A stretch of 64,000 nt of DNA from Chloroflexota bacterium (GTDB taxonomy: Bacteria > Chloroflexota > Dehalococcoidia > Lucifugimonadales > UBA3495). Under the pieces are notes generated by a model. The model made no database searches and was not told the origin of the DNA. It saw only the letters and a program-made list of their open reading frames with translations. The translations under genes and the position numbers were made by a program. Below, one piece after another: positions 44,987-54,981 of this stretch. The stretch is taken from contig JAPPMU010000041.1 of the NCBI GenBank assembly GCA_028873965.1, positions 51,374 through 115,373 on the forward strand. The letters are read 5' to 3'. Positions within the stretch are counted from its first letter, which is position 1, and the number at the start of each line of letters is the position of its first letter.

Positions 44987-47900
44987 TTGACTAATTCCGC
45001 TACAGGCGACCTGCTGGACGAATTGGCCAAACTGCCGCCGGCAGTTGCCGAAGCCTATCAGGCCGTCGTCGACGCCATGGCCGAGTCCTTCAGCGATGAG
45101 GAAACGGCTCTTTGGGCCCGCGAGGGTGTCGCCATCGGCACCCAGACCGTACGTTCCTGGGAGTCCGCGGTCGAGTACTACCGCGTCAGCCCCGAGGTGG
45201 CCCGATCCCTCGCCTTTGCCTCATTCATGCAGTGGGCGCGCTGCGGGACCTATCTGTCCCAGGACTCGCCGACCCTGGCGGTCGCCTTCTTCAAGGCCAG
45301 CCCATCTATCGTCACCAACCTGCGACCCCAGTACATCCCGCGCTGGGCCGGCCTCGGCCGCTCACTCTACAAGGGCACCTGGAAGTCCAGCACGCTGGCG
45401 GCTCGCTTCTTCGAGGTTAGCCCCGACCTGGTGCGCAACCTGCCCTTCTGGGACGTGGAAGTGTTCGCGTCGCTGATCGAGGCGCTGTCCTACAAGTCCT
45501 ACGACGTTGCGGCCGAGTGCCTCGTCCTGGGGCGAGACGTCCTGCCGGCCATGGGACGCGAGCGCGAGGCTTTCCTGTCCATGTCCCGCGCCCTGACCGA
45601 CAGCAGTTGGCGCGAGGTCAAGGCTTGCCTGGAAATGGCTCCCCGCGCTCTCCAGCACGTCGAAGAGGGGCAGACCGGCCGGTTCCTGCGCCTCGGCGAA
45701 AAGCTCGCCAAGATGGGCCTCCGCGACACCTCCCGGTTCCTCTACGACGGCGCCCAGGCCCTGTCCCACGTTTCCGCCGGCTCCCAGGGCCACATCCTTG
45801 ACCTGTGCGACGGCCTGCTGGCCAGCACTCCCGACGCGGTGCCGCCTTTCCTCAAGAGCCTCGACCCGGTGCTCAACCGGATCACCCTGCAACAGCTTGA
45901 CCAGTGGTACCAGCACGGCGTTGAGCTACTGAATGATAACCCCGAAAGCGGTATCGCGTTTTTCAAGATCGAATCCAATACCTCCGAATCCATGCTGGAA
46001 ACCCTCTCTTCCAGCCTGGACCTGGAGCGGGTCAAGGGCATCATGCGCCTCTACACCCGCGCGCTGTCGGGCGAAAATATCGAGGTGCTCAGCACTGCGG
46101 AACTCGTCCGCAAGCAGATCGGTTGGGTCGATCAGGACACCGCTTCCACCGACGGAACCAAGGTCTACCTGCCCCCCGTGATCGACAATTACAACGACAA
46201 GTCGCAGAACTTCGCTTGGTTCAAGGTCGTCGCCACCCACCAGGTTTCGCACCTGGAATTCGGCAGTTTCCAGTTCGAATTTCCCCGCCCGGCCAACGTG
46301 TTCGACGATCGCCGGATCCGGATGGAAGAGGCGATCCAGGCGCGCATCGAGGCCATCCGCACCGCCACGGCCGAGCATTTCCAGCTGCTAGACTCCGACA
46401 CCGCCCCGTCCATAGAGGTCGGCGAGGGGCCCGGCGGGACCATGCGTGTGTACACCGACATCGGTCGCTTCCTGGCCCTCTTCGAAGACCGACGCATGGC
46501 CTTCGACCTGTTCAGCGTGCTCGAGGACTGCCGGCTCGACTATCGCATCAAGACCGAGTACCCCGGCATCCGCCGTCCGGCGCTTGACGTGCAGGGCGAC
46601 GCCCTCACCCAGCGTCCTCGCATCGAGGAACTTCCTTTGCAGGAAGCCCTGATCGAACTGCTGGTTCACATGAGCCTGGACCGCTTCGAGGGCCTGCCGG
46701 TGCCGCAAGACTACCGGGAAGAGGCTTTCATGCTGGCCCGGATCATGCACCGCCTGCGCACCGTCCGCGCTTCGATAGAGGACACTGCCGAAGCGGCGCT
46801 GCGGGCCTATGAGATCATCTCCCGCCTCCAGAACCAGCAGGAGCCTGAGGACGAGTTCCAGCCCGAAGACCTGGACGACCCCGGCGAGTTCTCCGAGGAA
46901 GAGTACCAGGCATTGCTCGACAAGCTTCAGGCGCAGATGAGCGAGCAACAGGGCGAGCAGGGTGAGGGAGACCCCTACGAATCCCCCGAACCCGTTGAGT
47001 ATCGGGGCGACTTCAAACCCGAGATGGTCCAGCTGCTTACCAAGTTGCAGATGGACCAGAGCGAGATGGGCGACGCCGAGCCCATGACCCAGGAGGAACT
47101 CGAACAGTTGCTCCAGGACAGCGCCGAGCTCGAACTCGACGCCCAGGAAGGCGACGTGGACCAGAGCATGGCCATGTTCGCCCAGAACATCATGAAGGAA
47201 GCCGGCGTGCCCCCGCCGTCCAACGACCCGGGGCGTGGCTACGGTCCCATCCTCCACGATGACGACGCCGGCGGCGAGCTGGAAGCGCTGGAACCCAAGA
47301 CCTTCGTCTACGACGAATGGGACTTTCGCGCCAACGACTACAAGCCCCGCTGGTGCATCGTCAAGGAGAAGGTCCTTGACGAAGGCGACCCGAATTTCTA
47401 CAACGATTCCCTGCGCAACTACGCCTCGCTGCTGGCGCACATCAAGCGCCAGTTCGAGCTCATCATGCCGGAGACCTGGCGCAAGACCTACCGCCTGATC
47501 GACGGCGAGGACATCGACCTGAACTCGGCTCTGGAAGCTTGGGCCGACCTTCGCATGAACGTGCCTCCGGACGAGAAGATCTACTGGCGCCGTAACCGCG
47601 TTGAGCGCGACGTCGCCGTGGTCTTCCTGCTGGACATGTCAGCCTCCACCGCCGAGGCCATCGACGAGGGCCGTCACTCCGTGGACGACCGGGACGCGCC
47701 GGACGACCCGGTGGAGTACATGGTCTGGCTCCGCCGCCGCCGCGAGGGCCTGGTGCGCCGCCACTACAAGCGCATCATCGACCTCGAGCGCGAGAGCTGT
47801 GCCCTCCTGATCAACGCCCTGGAGTCCATCGGCGACACCTACGGCATCTATGGCTTCTCCGGCTATGGCCGCGAAAACGTGGAATTCTACGTGATCAAGG

Positions 47901-48295
47901 ACATCGAGGAGCAGTTCAACGACAAGATCAAGCGGCGCATCGACAAGGTGACCCCACTGCACGCCACCCGTATGGGCTCAGCCATCCGCCACGCCATCAC
48001 CAAGCTGGAGAACCAGGACGCGGCGACCAAGATCATGTTCCTGATCAGCGACGGTCGGCCCCAGGACCGCGGTTACAGCCGCGAGGGCGTGGAGAAGGAA
48101 TACGCCGTGCACGACACCCACCAAGCCCTGTTGGAGGCCAAGCGCAAGGAGATCAACCCCTTCTGCCTCACCGTCGACAAGGCCGGGCACGACTACCTCA
48201 AGACCATGTGCGGAGACCTCAACTACGAGGTCCTGGACGACATCTGGGCCCTGCCGGAACGGCTGCCCATGCTCTACCGGTCCCTGACCATGTAA
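44987..48295 (+). CDS. Large VWA-domain protein (CbbO/NorD-like C-terminus, helical repeat N-terminus)
   Basis: 1102 aa; C-terminal VAVVFLLDMSASTAEAIDE (MIDAS DxSxS), KIMFLISDGRPQDRGY; N-terminal repeats such as ARFFEVSPDLV; central acidic region. Confidence 0.88.
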   Translation: MTNSATGDLLDELAKLPPAVAEAYQAVVDAMAESFSDEETALWAREGVAIGTQTVRSWESAVEYYRVSPEVARSLAFASFMQWARCGTYLSQDSPTLAVAFFKASPSIVTNLRPQYIPRWAGLGRSLYKGTWKSSTLAARFFEVSPDLVRNLPFWDVEVFASLIEALSYKSYDVAAECLVLGRDVLPAMGREREAFLSMSRALTDSSWREVKACLEMAPRALQHVEEGQTGRFLRLGEKLAKMGLRDTSRFLYDGAQALSHVSAGSQGHILDLCDGLLASTPDAVPPFLKSLDPVLNRITLQQLDQWYQHGVELLNDNPESGIAFFKIESNTSESMLETLSSSLDLERVKGIMRLYTRALSGENIEVLSTAELVRKQIGWVDQDTASTDGTKVYLPPVIDNYNDKSQNFAWFKVVATHQVSHLEFGSFQFEFPRPANVFDDRRIRMEEAIQARIEAIRTATAEHFQLLDSDTAPSIEVGEGPGGTMRVYTDIGRFLALFEDRRMAFDLFSVLEDCRLDYRIKTEYPGIRRPALDVQGDALTQRPRIEELPLQEALIELLVHMSLDRFEGLPVPQDYREEAFMLARIMHRLRTVRASIEDTAEAALRAYEIISRLQNQQEPEDEFQPEDLDDPGEFSEEEYQALLDKLQAQMSEQQGEQGEGDPYESPEPVEYRGDFKPEMVQLLTKLQMDQSEMGDAEPMTQEELEQLLQDSAELELDAQEGDVDQSMAMFAQNIMKEAGVPPPSNDPGRGYGPILHDDDAGGELEALEPKTFVYDEWDFRANDYKPRWCIVKEKVLDEGDPNFYNDSLRNYASLLAHIKRQFELIMPETWRKTYRLIDGEDIDLNSALEAWADLRMNVPPDEKIYWRRNRVERDVAVVFLLDMSASTAEAIDEGRHSVDDRDAPDDPVEYMVWLRRRREGLVRRHYKRIIDLERESCALLINALESIGDTYGIYGFSGYGRENVEFYVIKDIEEQFNDKIKRRIDKVTPLHATRMGSAIRHAITKLENQDAATKIMFLISDGRPQDRGYSREGVEKEYAVHDTHQALLEAKRKEINPFCLTVDKAGHDYLKTMCGDLNYEVLDDIWALPERLPMLYRSLTM

Positions 48296-48321
48296 GTCCG
48301 GTTCCGGCAGCACAAAAAAAT

Positions 48322-48355
48322 CAGGGGCGAATGGTCATTCGCCCCTGTGCTTTTG
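48322..48355. terminator. Intrinsic terminator after the VWA gene
   Basis: CAGGGGCGAATggtcATTCGCCCCTG (11-bp perfect stem) followed by tgcttttgtt; A-run on the other side. Confidence 0.85.
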
Positions 48356-48613
48356 TTGTACGGTCGATCTCGGCTAATCTCGGCGCCGTCGTCGCACCCC
48401 AATCCGCAGCGGATTGCGCCGCCGGTCTTCAATCATCTCGTCCACCACCGCAACGCCAGCCTTATCTTCCAATCGTTCCAGCCGCTCGCGCACGTCAGTC
48501 AGCGTGTCGATTTCCCGCGCCGTCAGTTTCTTCCTGCGTTCATCAATTGCCCAGAACACCAATTTGACGCCTCCTCCAGCCAAGGCGTGTCGTCAAATAG
48601 CAACATACCCGTC

Positions 48614-48703
48614 GTTCCTGCGAAAGCAGGAACCCAGAAAAGCCTCTGCGACGGGAACGTTGGCCTTATTTTGCGCTCTCTGGATTCCGGCTTTCGCCGG
48701 AAT
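48614..48703. repeat. Paired REP-like palindromes in opposite orientation
   Basis: GTTCCTGCGAAAGCAGGAAC (48614-48633) and ATTCCGGCTTTCGCCGGAAT (48684-48703). Confidence 0.8.
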
Positions 48704-48724
48704 GACGGTATTTGACGACAGGTC

Positions 48725-49960
48725 CTACGGCGCGACTTCCGTAATCAGTTTACGTAACTCCGTCAGCGCCGTGTTGCACGACCGGCGCTTGATCACCAGC
48801 CGCCGCGGCGGCGTGCGCAGCGGAAACTCCCGCACGTCGTCCCCATGCGCGATGGCGATGTGAATTGTTCCGGGGCGGTGTCCTTCCAGCTCCTGCGGAC
48901 CAAGCACGCCGGTCATCCCGATGCCGAAGTCGGCAGCCGTCGCGGATTGAGCGACCTGGGCCATGGCGTTCGCGGTCTGCTGGCTCACCACCCCGTGGGT
49001 CTCCAGGATGCCGGAATCCACGCCCGACGCGACCATCGCATCCATGGTGTAAGCCACGTTGCCGCCCCTATACCATTGGTTACTGTCCGGCGCTTCGGTG
49101 ATGGTGTTGGCCAGGAAACCGCCACTGACCGATTCCATGGTCGCCAGCGTCATGCCCCGCGAGACCAGCGCCGCCCCAACGGATAGCTCCGGCGTTTCGT
49201 CGTCGTAACCCCAGACGTAGGGCGCCAGGCGGTCGTGGATGGCGTCCTCAATCGGCGCAATCATCTCCCGTGCGGCCGCCTCGTCGGCGGCCCGCGCGAT
49301 TATCCGCAGGTGGATCCCGTCCGCCTTGGAATAGATGCCGAGGTACGGGTTCTCCAGGCCGAAATACTCGTCCATTATCTCGTCCACCGACGCTTCACCC
49401 AATCCTAGAGTCTTGATGTTGCGCGTGATGGTGACCTCGGTATCTATGATCTCCTTCAGCCTGGCGTCGATCTCACCCTGCCACATGGCGCGGTTTTCGC
49501 CGGGCGGTCCCGGCATACAGATGATGTGCTTGCCGTCCCGTTGCGCCCACCATCCGGGCGCCGTGCCGTTCCGGTTCGTGATGAACTCCGCCGACGGTAT
49601 CAGGTGGGCCTGTTTCACGTTGTGGGTCGGCATATCCTGGCCGCGGTTGCGGAACCACTGCCGCAGGTTTTCCAGTTCCTGCTCCTGAACCACGGGCGTC
49701 TCGCCCAACGCCGCCGCCACCGCTTCTCGGGTCAAATCATCCTGGGTGGGACCCAGGCCGCCAGTGGTGAAGATGATGTCGGAGCGTTGCCACCCCTGCA
49801 CGAACGCCTCGGTGAGCTTGGGCAGGTCGTCGCCGACGATGCTGACCCACTGGAGTTGGATGCCCAATGCGGGCAGTCGGCCCGCGATCCAGCTGGCGTT
49901 GGTATCCGTCAACTCGCCCATCAGCAGTTCCGTGCCGACGGAGATAATCTCTGCCTTCAA
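48725..49960 (-). CDS. cinA: CinA family protein (competence/damage-inducible protein A, nicotinamide-nucleotide amidase-like C-terminus)
   Basis: Likely TTG start at 49960 behind GGAGG; LKAEIISVGTELLMGELTDTNASWIAGRLPALGIQLQWVSIVGDD, FTTGGLGPTQDDLTREAVA, TLATMESVSGGFLANTITEAPDSNQWYRGG. Confidence 0.92.
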   Translation of the reverse strand: MKAEIISVGTELLMGELTDTNASWIAGRLPALGIQLQWVSIVGDDLPKLTEAFVQGWQRSDIIFTTGGLGPTQDDLTREAVAAALGETPVVQEQELENLRQWFRNRGQDMPTHNVKQAHLIPSAEFITNRNGTAPGWWAQRDGKHIICMPGPPGENRAMWQGEIDARLKEIIDTEVTITRNIKTLGLGEASVDEIMDEYFGLENPYLGIYSKADGIHLRIIARAADEAAAREMIAPIEDAIHDRLAPYVWGYDDETPELSVGAALVSRGMTLATMESVSGGFLANTITEAPDSNQWYRGGNVAYTMDAMVASGVDSGILETHGVVSQQTANAMAQVAQSATAADFGIGMTGVLGPQELEGHRPGTIHIAIAHGDDVREFPLRTPPRRLVIKRRSCNTALTELRKLITEVAP

Positions 49961-49982
49961 AATAGCCTCCTCAGCGGCCCGG

Positions 49983-51095
49983 CTATGGGCAGTTGTATGG
50001 TCTTTCGGTTGGGGGATCTTCAACCAGGCAGAAGGTTCGTTCGGCGCGGACGCGGTTGATCACGTACACGATGGGATCACCCGGCAACCCGGCGTAATGA
50101 ACCAGCACTTGCGTGTTGCCGGCGTCGTCCAGGATGGGCCGGTTGTCCAGGTCCACCTCGGTGTGCCCGCCGCCGATGTAGAATTCGTGCATCTTTTCGT
50201 GCGTCTTGATCCGAACCCGGGTCATTGGCGGTTGCAGTCCGTATTGTGGGTCACTCGCGCCATCTTCCTCGACGTGCCAGCCTCCCGGCGTGTCCGGTCC
50301 GCCCGGTTTGCTCGGTTGACCAAACCATTGCAGCTGAGAGAACCACCACTCCGGTTCCACAACCGCTTGCCGGTCGTCTCCGATGGTAACGTGCCAGGTG
50401 CGCGCGCCCGCTTCCGGTGCGTAGGTTGCCGTGACGCCCTCGTGAGTAATCTCCAGTTCCTGGATGTCCCGGAACTCTTCCTCGTAAAAATACCCCAATT
50501 CCAGCGGCGGCGGGATCACCGGCGGGCTGACCGCCAGGCAGTTCACCACTCGCCTCCACACCTCGGGCACCGTGAGCAGTTGGCTGTCGCCCACCAGCCG
50601 CATGTAGCTGTAACCTTCGTCCGGCGTCAGGTTGCCCAGCCAGAATTCGTACGCCAGCCCGGTTTCCTCGGTTATCGTGATGACCGTTTCGGGCGGGTCG
50701 AGACCGTACTGCGCCGGATTGTCGATGGTCTCGCCCAGCACGCGGTTGACCTTGGGGCCGCTCAGCAGGAGGGGGGTGCCGGCCCATCGGGCCTGATATA
50801 CCTCCTCCCGCTCGTCGCCGTCCACGATGAACCACTTGCCCCGACCCAGGTCTTTGTCGTAGGCCACGGATTGTTCTTCACCCGTGAGCGCAATGGTCTC
50901 GTCGGAACACTCGATGGACCCGCCGGCCGCGCTTCGGTTAGTCACCTCAACCCGAACGATCGCGTCGTCGTCGATCCGCCACGCCCACGGCTCTTCTTCT
51001 CGTGGGGCATCCTGTTCCCAGGGTTTGAACCAGAGCGCCAGCGCTCCAAACAGCGCCAGCACGAACACCAGCAGGATGGTCAACCGGATATTCAT
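49983..51095 (-). CDS. DUF4340-like protein
   Basis: N-terminal TM then ...GKWFIVDGDEREEVYQARWAGTPLLLSGPKVNRVLGETIDNPAQYGLDPPETVITIT; gene context beside a GldG-like protein. Confidence 0.75.
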   Translation of the reverse strand: MNIRLTILLVFVLALFGALALWFKPWEQDAPREEEPWAWRIDDDAIVRVEVTNRSAAGGSIECSDETIALTGEEQSVAYDKDLGRGKWFIVDGDEREEVYQARWAGTPLLLSGPKVNRVLGETIDNPAQYGLDPPETVITITEETGLAYEFWLGNLTPDEGYSYMRLVGDSQLLTVPEVWRRVVNCLAVSPPVIPPPLELGYFYEEEFRDIQELEITHEGVTATYAPEAGARTWHVTIGDDRQAVVEPEWWFSQLQWFGQPSKPGGPDTPGGWHVEEDGASDPQYGLQPPMTRVRIKTHEKMHEFYIGGGHTEVDLDNRPILDDAGNTQVLVHYAGLPGDPIVYVINRVRAERTFCLVEDPPTERPYNCP

Positions 51096-51171
51096 CTCAA
51101 CTGTGTTCCGTTATGCCGGCGAGAGAACGTACCCCGTACTTGATACGGGGCCGGAATCCAGACGGTTCGCA

Positions 51172-53025
51172 CTAGCGGCGAACCCACCAGACCATGACCG
51201 CCATGATGCCCATCAATCCGGGCAAGAGCAGCCAGGTCGAGAACTGTACAAACTTCTTCTCGTTTACGTCCAGATTCCACTCCCGGTACACGAACTCCCG
51301 GTCACGGATGGACACCAGCGAATAATCCCCCATCAGGTAGTTCGCCGAATTCAGGAACAGCGCCGCTCCTGAACCACGATTGACGTTTTCGTTGGACACG
51401 AAATCGGAGTCGCCGAATACGATAACGTTGGCTATCTGGTTGGTCGTCCCTTGTTCCCCGGGTACGGAAATCGGCAAGTAAATCGCGGGTGCAAATGGCC
51501 CCGGCGGATCGCCTTCGACCGGTTCTATCCGCTCAATGTCGTCGATGAGACTCGACGCCGGGGTCGTCAACGCCAGAGGTATTGGCCTTATTGCACCCGA
51601 TGGGTCCGGGAGAGGCACCAGAGCTGCGGCGCCTGGCATAAGCGTCTCGCCAAGCCGTACCCCTCTGGGTTGGACGATAGACGTCATGGCTTGCAAAGCG
51701 CTCCTGACCTCTTCGAATTCCGGTGTGCCCTGCAACCCTTGAAGGATTCTGCCGATCTCGTTTCTGTCGGGCAACGTGTAGTTATTGATGCGCAAGGTCC
51801 TCGGCGCGTTTGGCTGAGATCCGGCTTCATCACGGATGTATCCCGAGGAAACGATGATCCCCCACGAAGCCAAAAATCCCCGGAAAGACTCGTGGGTGTC
51901 CGGCTCCGCCAATATCATCAGCCTGCTTCGTTCGCGCCGCAGTTCGCCATCCGGGTTCCTGCCCGCCACGAATAGACTCAAAGCCTCAGCGTGGCTTTCA
52001 GGCAGCGCCCCTCGCGGCCCCGCTATGACTAGCAAAGCGGCATCATCGGGCACTGACACGTCGCCGATTTCCGGGTCCCAGTGCCAGGTCGCGACCTCGT
52101 AATTGTCCACTTCCAGCCCTTCGCGAATCTTGGCGTAGCCGTCTTCAGCAGCCCGTGTGATGTCGCGCTCTCCGTGCCCGCTCAGGAAATAGACCTTCTT
52201 CTGCTGCGTTTCGGTTGCCACCAGCAGCGCGGTGTACAAATCCTGCTCCAGCCGGCTGTAAACCCCATCAGTAGGCTGGACCAGATCAATGATGTCCGTG
52301 CCCACTGCTGACACCGCCAGCGTCTCGTATGCCGTGATCCCCTGGCTCCGCGCCAGGTCGGCCTCCTTCTGCGGATCAATGAATTGGTAGGTGAAATTGC
52401 CGCTGCGCCGTGCGAACTCGCCCAGGGTGGTCTCCACCTTGCCCTGCCTGGTTAGCATCTCAATGCTGAGTATCTCGTCCGGATAATAGGCGGTGACGCT
52501 GATCGGGCGGTCCAGCCCGTCCAGCAGGTCGCGCGTCCGTTGCGCCAGCGAAAACTGGTTGGTCGCCGTGGTGTCGGACCTCACGTGGTTTTCGAATGCC
52601 ACGTAGTTGACCAGCGCGACCAGCCCAAAAAATGCGGCGGTCATGATCACCGTGTTAACGCCATACCGCCCCGTCCGGCTGAAAAACGCGGCCAGCACCT
52701 GGCTGAAATACGACAGCCCTACCAACAGTACCAGCACCGCCCCGATGCCGATGACGATCCCGCCGTACAGTTTCAGGGAGCCGATGAACGCCAGGAGCAC
52801 CGCACCCACAATCAGGCCAATCACGCCGGCAATGAGTATCGGCGCGTAGAAAATCGCGATCAGATCGAAGACCGGCTCTATGAAGGAAAACAGCGTGCGC
52901 GACTGTTCCTCCAACGCTTCCGGCTGGTCGCCGGGACTTCCGCCGTCTCCGGCATCCGTCTGGCGGGCCCGCCCCCTGCGCCGGCGCCAATCTCGGGGCC
53001 CGTCTCCGATGCGCTGTTGGCTCAT
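51172..53025 (-). CDS. GldG-like ABC transport auxiliary protein
   Basis: Multiple TM segments; RTRDLLDGLDRPISVTAYYPDEI; VYFLSGHGERDITRAAEDGYAKIREGLEVDNYEV; ALLVIAGPRGALPE. Confidence 0.85.
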   Translation of the reverse strand: MSQQRIGDGPRDWRRRRGRARQTDAGDGGSPGDQPEALEEQSRTLFSFIEPVFDLIAIFYAPILIAGVIGLIVGAVLLAFIGSLKLYGGIVIGIGAVLVLLVGLSYFSQVLAAFFSRTGRYGVNTVIMTAAFFGLVALVNYVAFENHVRSDTTATNQFSLAQRTRDLLDGLDRPISVTAYYPDEILSIEMLTRQGKVETTLGEFARRSGNFTYQFIDPQKEADLARSQGITAYETLAVSAVGTDIIDLVQPTDGVYSRLEQDLYTALLVATETQQKKVYFLSGHGERDITRAAEDGYAKIREGLEVDNYEVATWHWDPEIGDVSVPDDAALLVIAGPRGALPESHAEALSLFVAGRNPDGELRRERSRLMILAEPDTHESFRGFLASWGIIVSSGYIRDEAGSQPNAPRTLRINNYTLPDRNEIGRILQGLQGTPEFEEVRSALQAMTSIVQPRGVRLGETLMPGAAALVPLPDPSGAIRPIPLALTTPASSLIDDIERIEPVEGDPPGPFAPAIYLPISVPGEQGTTNQIANVIVFGDSDFVSNENVNRGSGAALFLNSANYLMGDYSLVSIRDREFVYREWNLDVNEKKFVQFSTWLLLPGLMGIMAVMVWWVRR

Positions 53026-53026
53026 G

Positions 53027-53740
53027 CTACCTCCAGCGCCGCGACTCCAGCGCGCGTATCGAGAGGAACAGGAACAGCGCGGTCACCGTCACAAAGTACA
53101 CGATGTGCGTCGAATCGATGATCCCCCGGTCGAAGTCGTTGAAATGACTGGTGAAACCCAGTTGGTTGAATATCGTCGCCCAAACCCCGGTGACCACGTC
53201 GCCGATGAATGAAGTGGCGTACAGGACCACCAGGATCCCGGTGCCCACCACCGCGGCGACGATCTGGTTGCTGGTCAGCGTGGAGGTAAGGATACCCACC
53301 GCAAGCGCGGCCGCGCCGTAGAGAATCAGGCCCAGGTAACCGGAGTAAATCGGCCCCGGGTCCGGCGTCGCAAACAGCAGCAGCAGGATTACATAATAGG
53401 AGGTCAGGGACAGCAGGAACAGCAGGAACACGAAGCTCGCCAGGTATTTGCCCAGTATCACTTCCCAGTCCCGCACCGGCGAGGTCAGGAGCAGTTCGAT
53501 CGTGCCCAGCTTCTGCTCTTCCGCCAGCAGACGCATCGTCAGCGCCGGCGCCAGGGGAATCAGCAGGAACGTCGCCCCCTGGAAGAAATTGCTTAGAGAA
53601 GCCTCGGGAAACGGGTTGCCCAGGTCACGAACGAAGAAAAACCCGCTCAGCGCCATGAAGATGAGCGCCACGATGTACGCCACGGGGCTGCTGAAGTAGA
53701 TCTGGATTTCCTTGAACGCCACCGCGCGGATGGTTCGCAT
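53027..53740 (-). CDS. ABC-2 type permease (GldF-like)
   Basis: KEIQIYFSSPVAYIVALIFMALSGFFF...APALTMRLLAEEQKLGTIELLLTSPVRDWEVILGKYLAS. Confidence 0.9.
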   Translation of the reverse strand: MRTIRAVAFKEIQIYFSSPVAYIVALIFMALSGFFFVRDLGNPFPEASLSNFFQGATFLLIPLAPALTMRLLAEEQKLGTIELLLTSPVRDWEVILGKYLASFVFLLFLLSLTSYYVILLLLFATPDPGPIYSGYLGLILYGAAALAVGILTSTLTSNQIVAAVVGTGILVVLYATSFIGDVVTGVWATIFNQLGFTSHFNDFDRGIIDSTHIVYFVTVTALFLFLSIRALESRRWR

Positions 53741-53755
53741 CGTTATCCGGTCCGG

Positions 53756-54769
53756 CTACTCTATGTCGTCTTCCGCTGTTGTCACCCGCAGGAATATTTC
53801 CTCCAGGCTCATGCTGGTCATCTGCATGCTCAGCAGGCTCCATCCGTTGCTCACTACCGTGCGCGAAATGTCGTCCCGCAGGTCCAACCCTTCCCGGAAC
53901 TTGACGCGGTAAGCGTTCACGCCCGGACGCGGGTGGTGGGTCACCTCGGTGGCGCCTTCGATGCCGCGCAATACCGGCAGCACTTCCGCCGGCGGCCCGC
54001 CGATCTCAACTTCCAGTTGCGCCACGCCGCGCAGATGCTGCGCCAGGTTGTTCGGCGTGTCGGCGGCCACGATGTGCCCCTCGTGGATGATCAAGACCCG
54101 CTCGCAGATCATGCTGACCTCCGGCAGGATGTGGCTGCTCAGGACCACCGTCTGCTCCCGGCCCAGGTCCTGGATCAGGCTCCGGGTCTCCACTACCTGG
54201 ATGGGATCGATCCCGATGGTGGGCTCGTCCAGTACCAGCACTTCCGGCTCGTGCAGGATAGCCTGCGCGATCCCGACCCGTTGCCGGAAACCCTTGGACA
54301 GCTTACCGATAAGGGTCTTGTGGTAATCCTCCAGGCGGCACACGTCAATCACGTCATCGATCCGCCGGCGAATGCTGCGGCCGTTCATGCCCCGCAGGGT
54401 GCCCATGTATTTCAGATAACTGGTCACCGTCATCTCGGTGTGCAGCGGAACCGATTCCGGCAGATAGCCGACGCGTTTGCGCACCTCCAGCGACTTCTCC
54501 ACCACGTCGTACCCGTCCAGGGTTACCGTGCCCCGCGTCGGCGGCATGAACCCCGTCAGAATGCGCATGGTGGTCGTCTTTCCTGCTCCGTTCGGACCCA
54601 GGAATCCCAGGATCTCTCCTCGCCGCACTGTGAAATTCACGTTCTCCACCGCCGGCATGGGGCCGTAGTAGTGCGTCAGGTCGCGGACCTCGATCATCGC
54701 GTCGACGTCCGCCGCCTCCGTTACCGGATCCAACTCCAGGTCAGCTTGATTTTCTGCATCTACTGCCAT
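53756..54769 (-). CDS. ABC transporter ATP-binding protein (GldA-like)
   Basis: ATG at 54769; GFLGPNGAGKTTTMRILTGFMPPTRGTVTLDGYDV, LSKGFRQRVGIAQAILHEPEVLVLDEPTIGIDP. Confidence 0.95.
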   Translation of the reverse strand: MAVDAENQADLELDPVTEAADVDAMIEVRDLTHYYGPMPAVENVNFTVRRGEILGFLGPNGAGKTTTMRILTGFMPPTRGTVTLDGYDVVEKSLEVRKRVGYLPESVPLHTEMTVTSYLKYMGTLRGMNGRSIRRRIDDVIDVCRLEDYHKTLIGKLSKGFRQRVGIAQAILHEPEVLVLDEPTIGIDPIQVVETRSLIQDLGREQTVVLSSHILPEVSMICERVLIIHEGHIVAADTPNNLAQHLRGVAQLEVEIGGPPAEVLPVLRGIEGATEVTHHPRPGVNAYRVKFREGLDLRDDISRTVVSNGWSLLSMQMTSMSLEEIFLRVTTAEDDIE

Positions 54770-54955
54770 GATCGATTCTGCTCGGGGGTTGGTGCTGGCG
54801 CGAAAATACCGGAATTGCGGTTGGCTGGCATACGCCGACGCCGGGTCAACGGATCTGCGACCTCGGCGCCGGTGAGAAACGGCTGCGGATTTCACCCTTT
54901 GAATTAGCGTGGCGGCTATGATATTCTATGCGCCGCAATTTCACAAGACGGCGCG

Positions 54956-54981
54956 GCCCCGTCCTTACGGGGCTTATTTTA
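54956..54981 (+). terminator. Terminator/attenuator-like hairpin in the speD leader
   Basis: GCCCCGTccttACGGGGC followed by ttatttta; about 30 nt before the speD ATG. Confidence 0.5.

Noticed and set aside
43453-48295. RuBisCO- or nitric-oxide-reductase-activation operon (cbbQO/norQD)
   Set aside because: No cbbL/S or norB/C genes are in the window. Only the AAA+/VWA family resemblance is retained.
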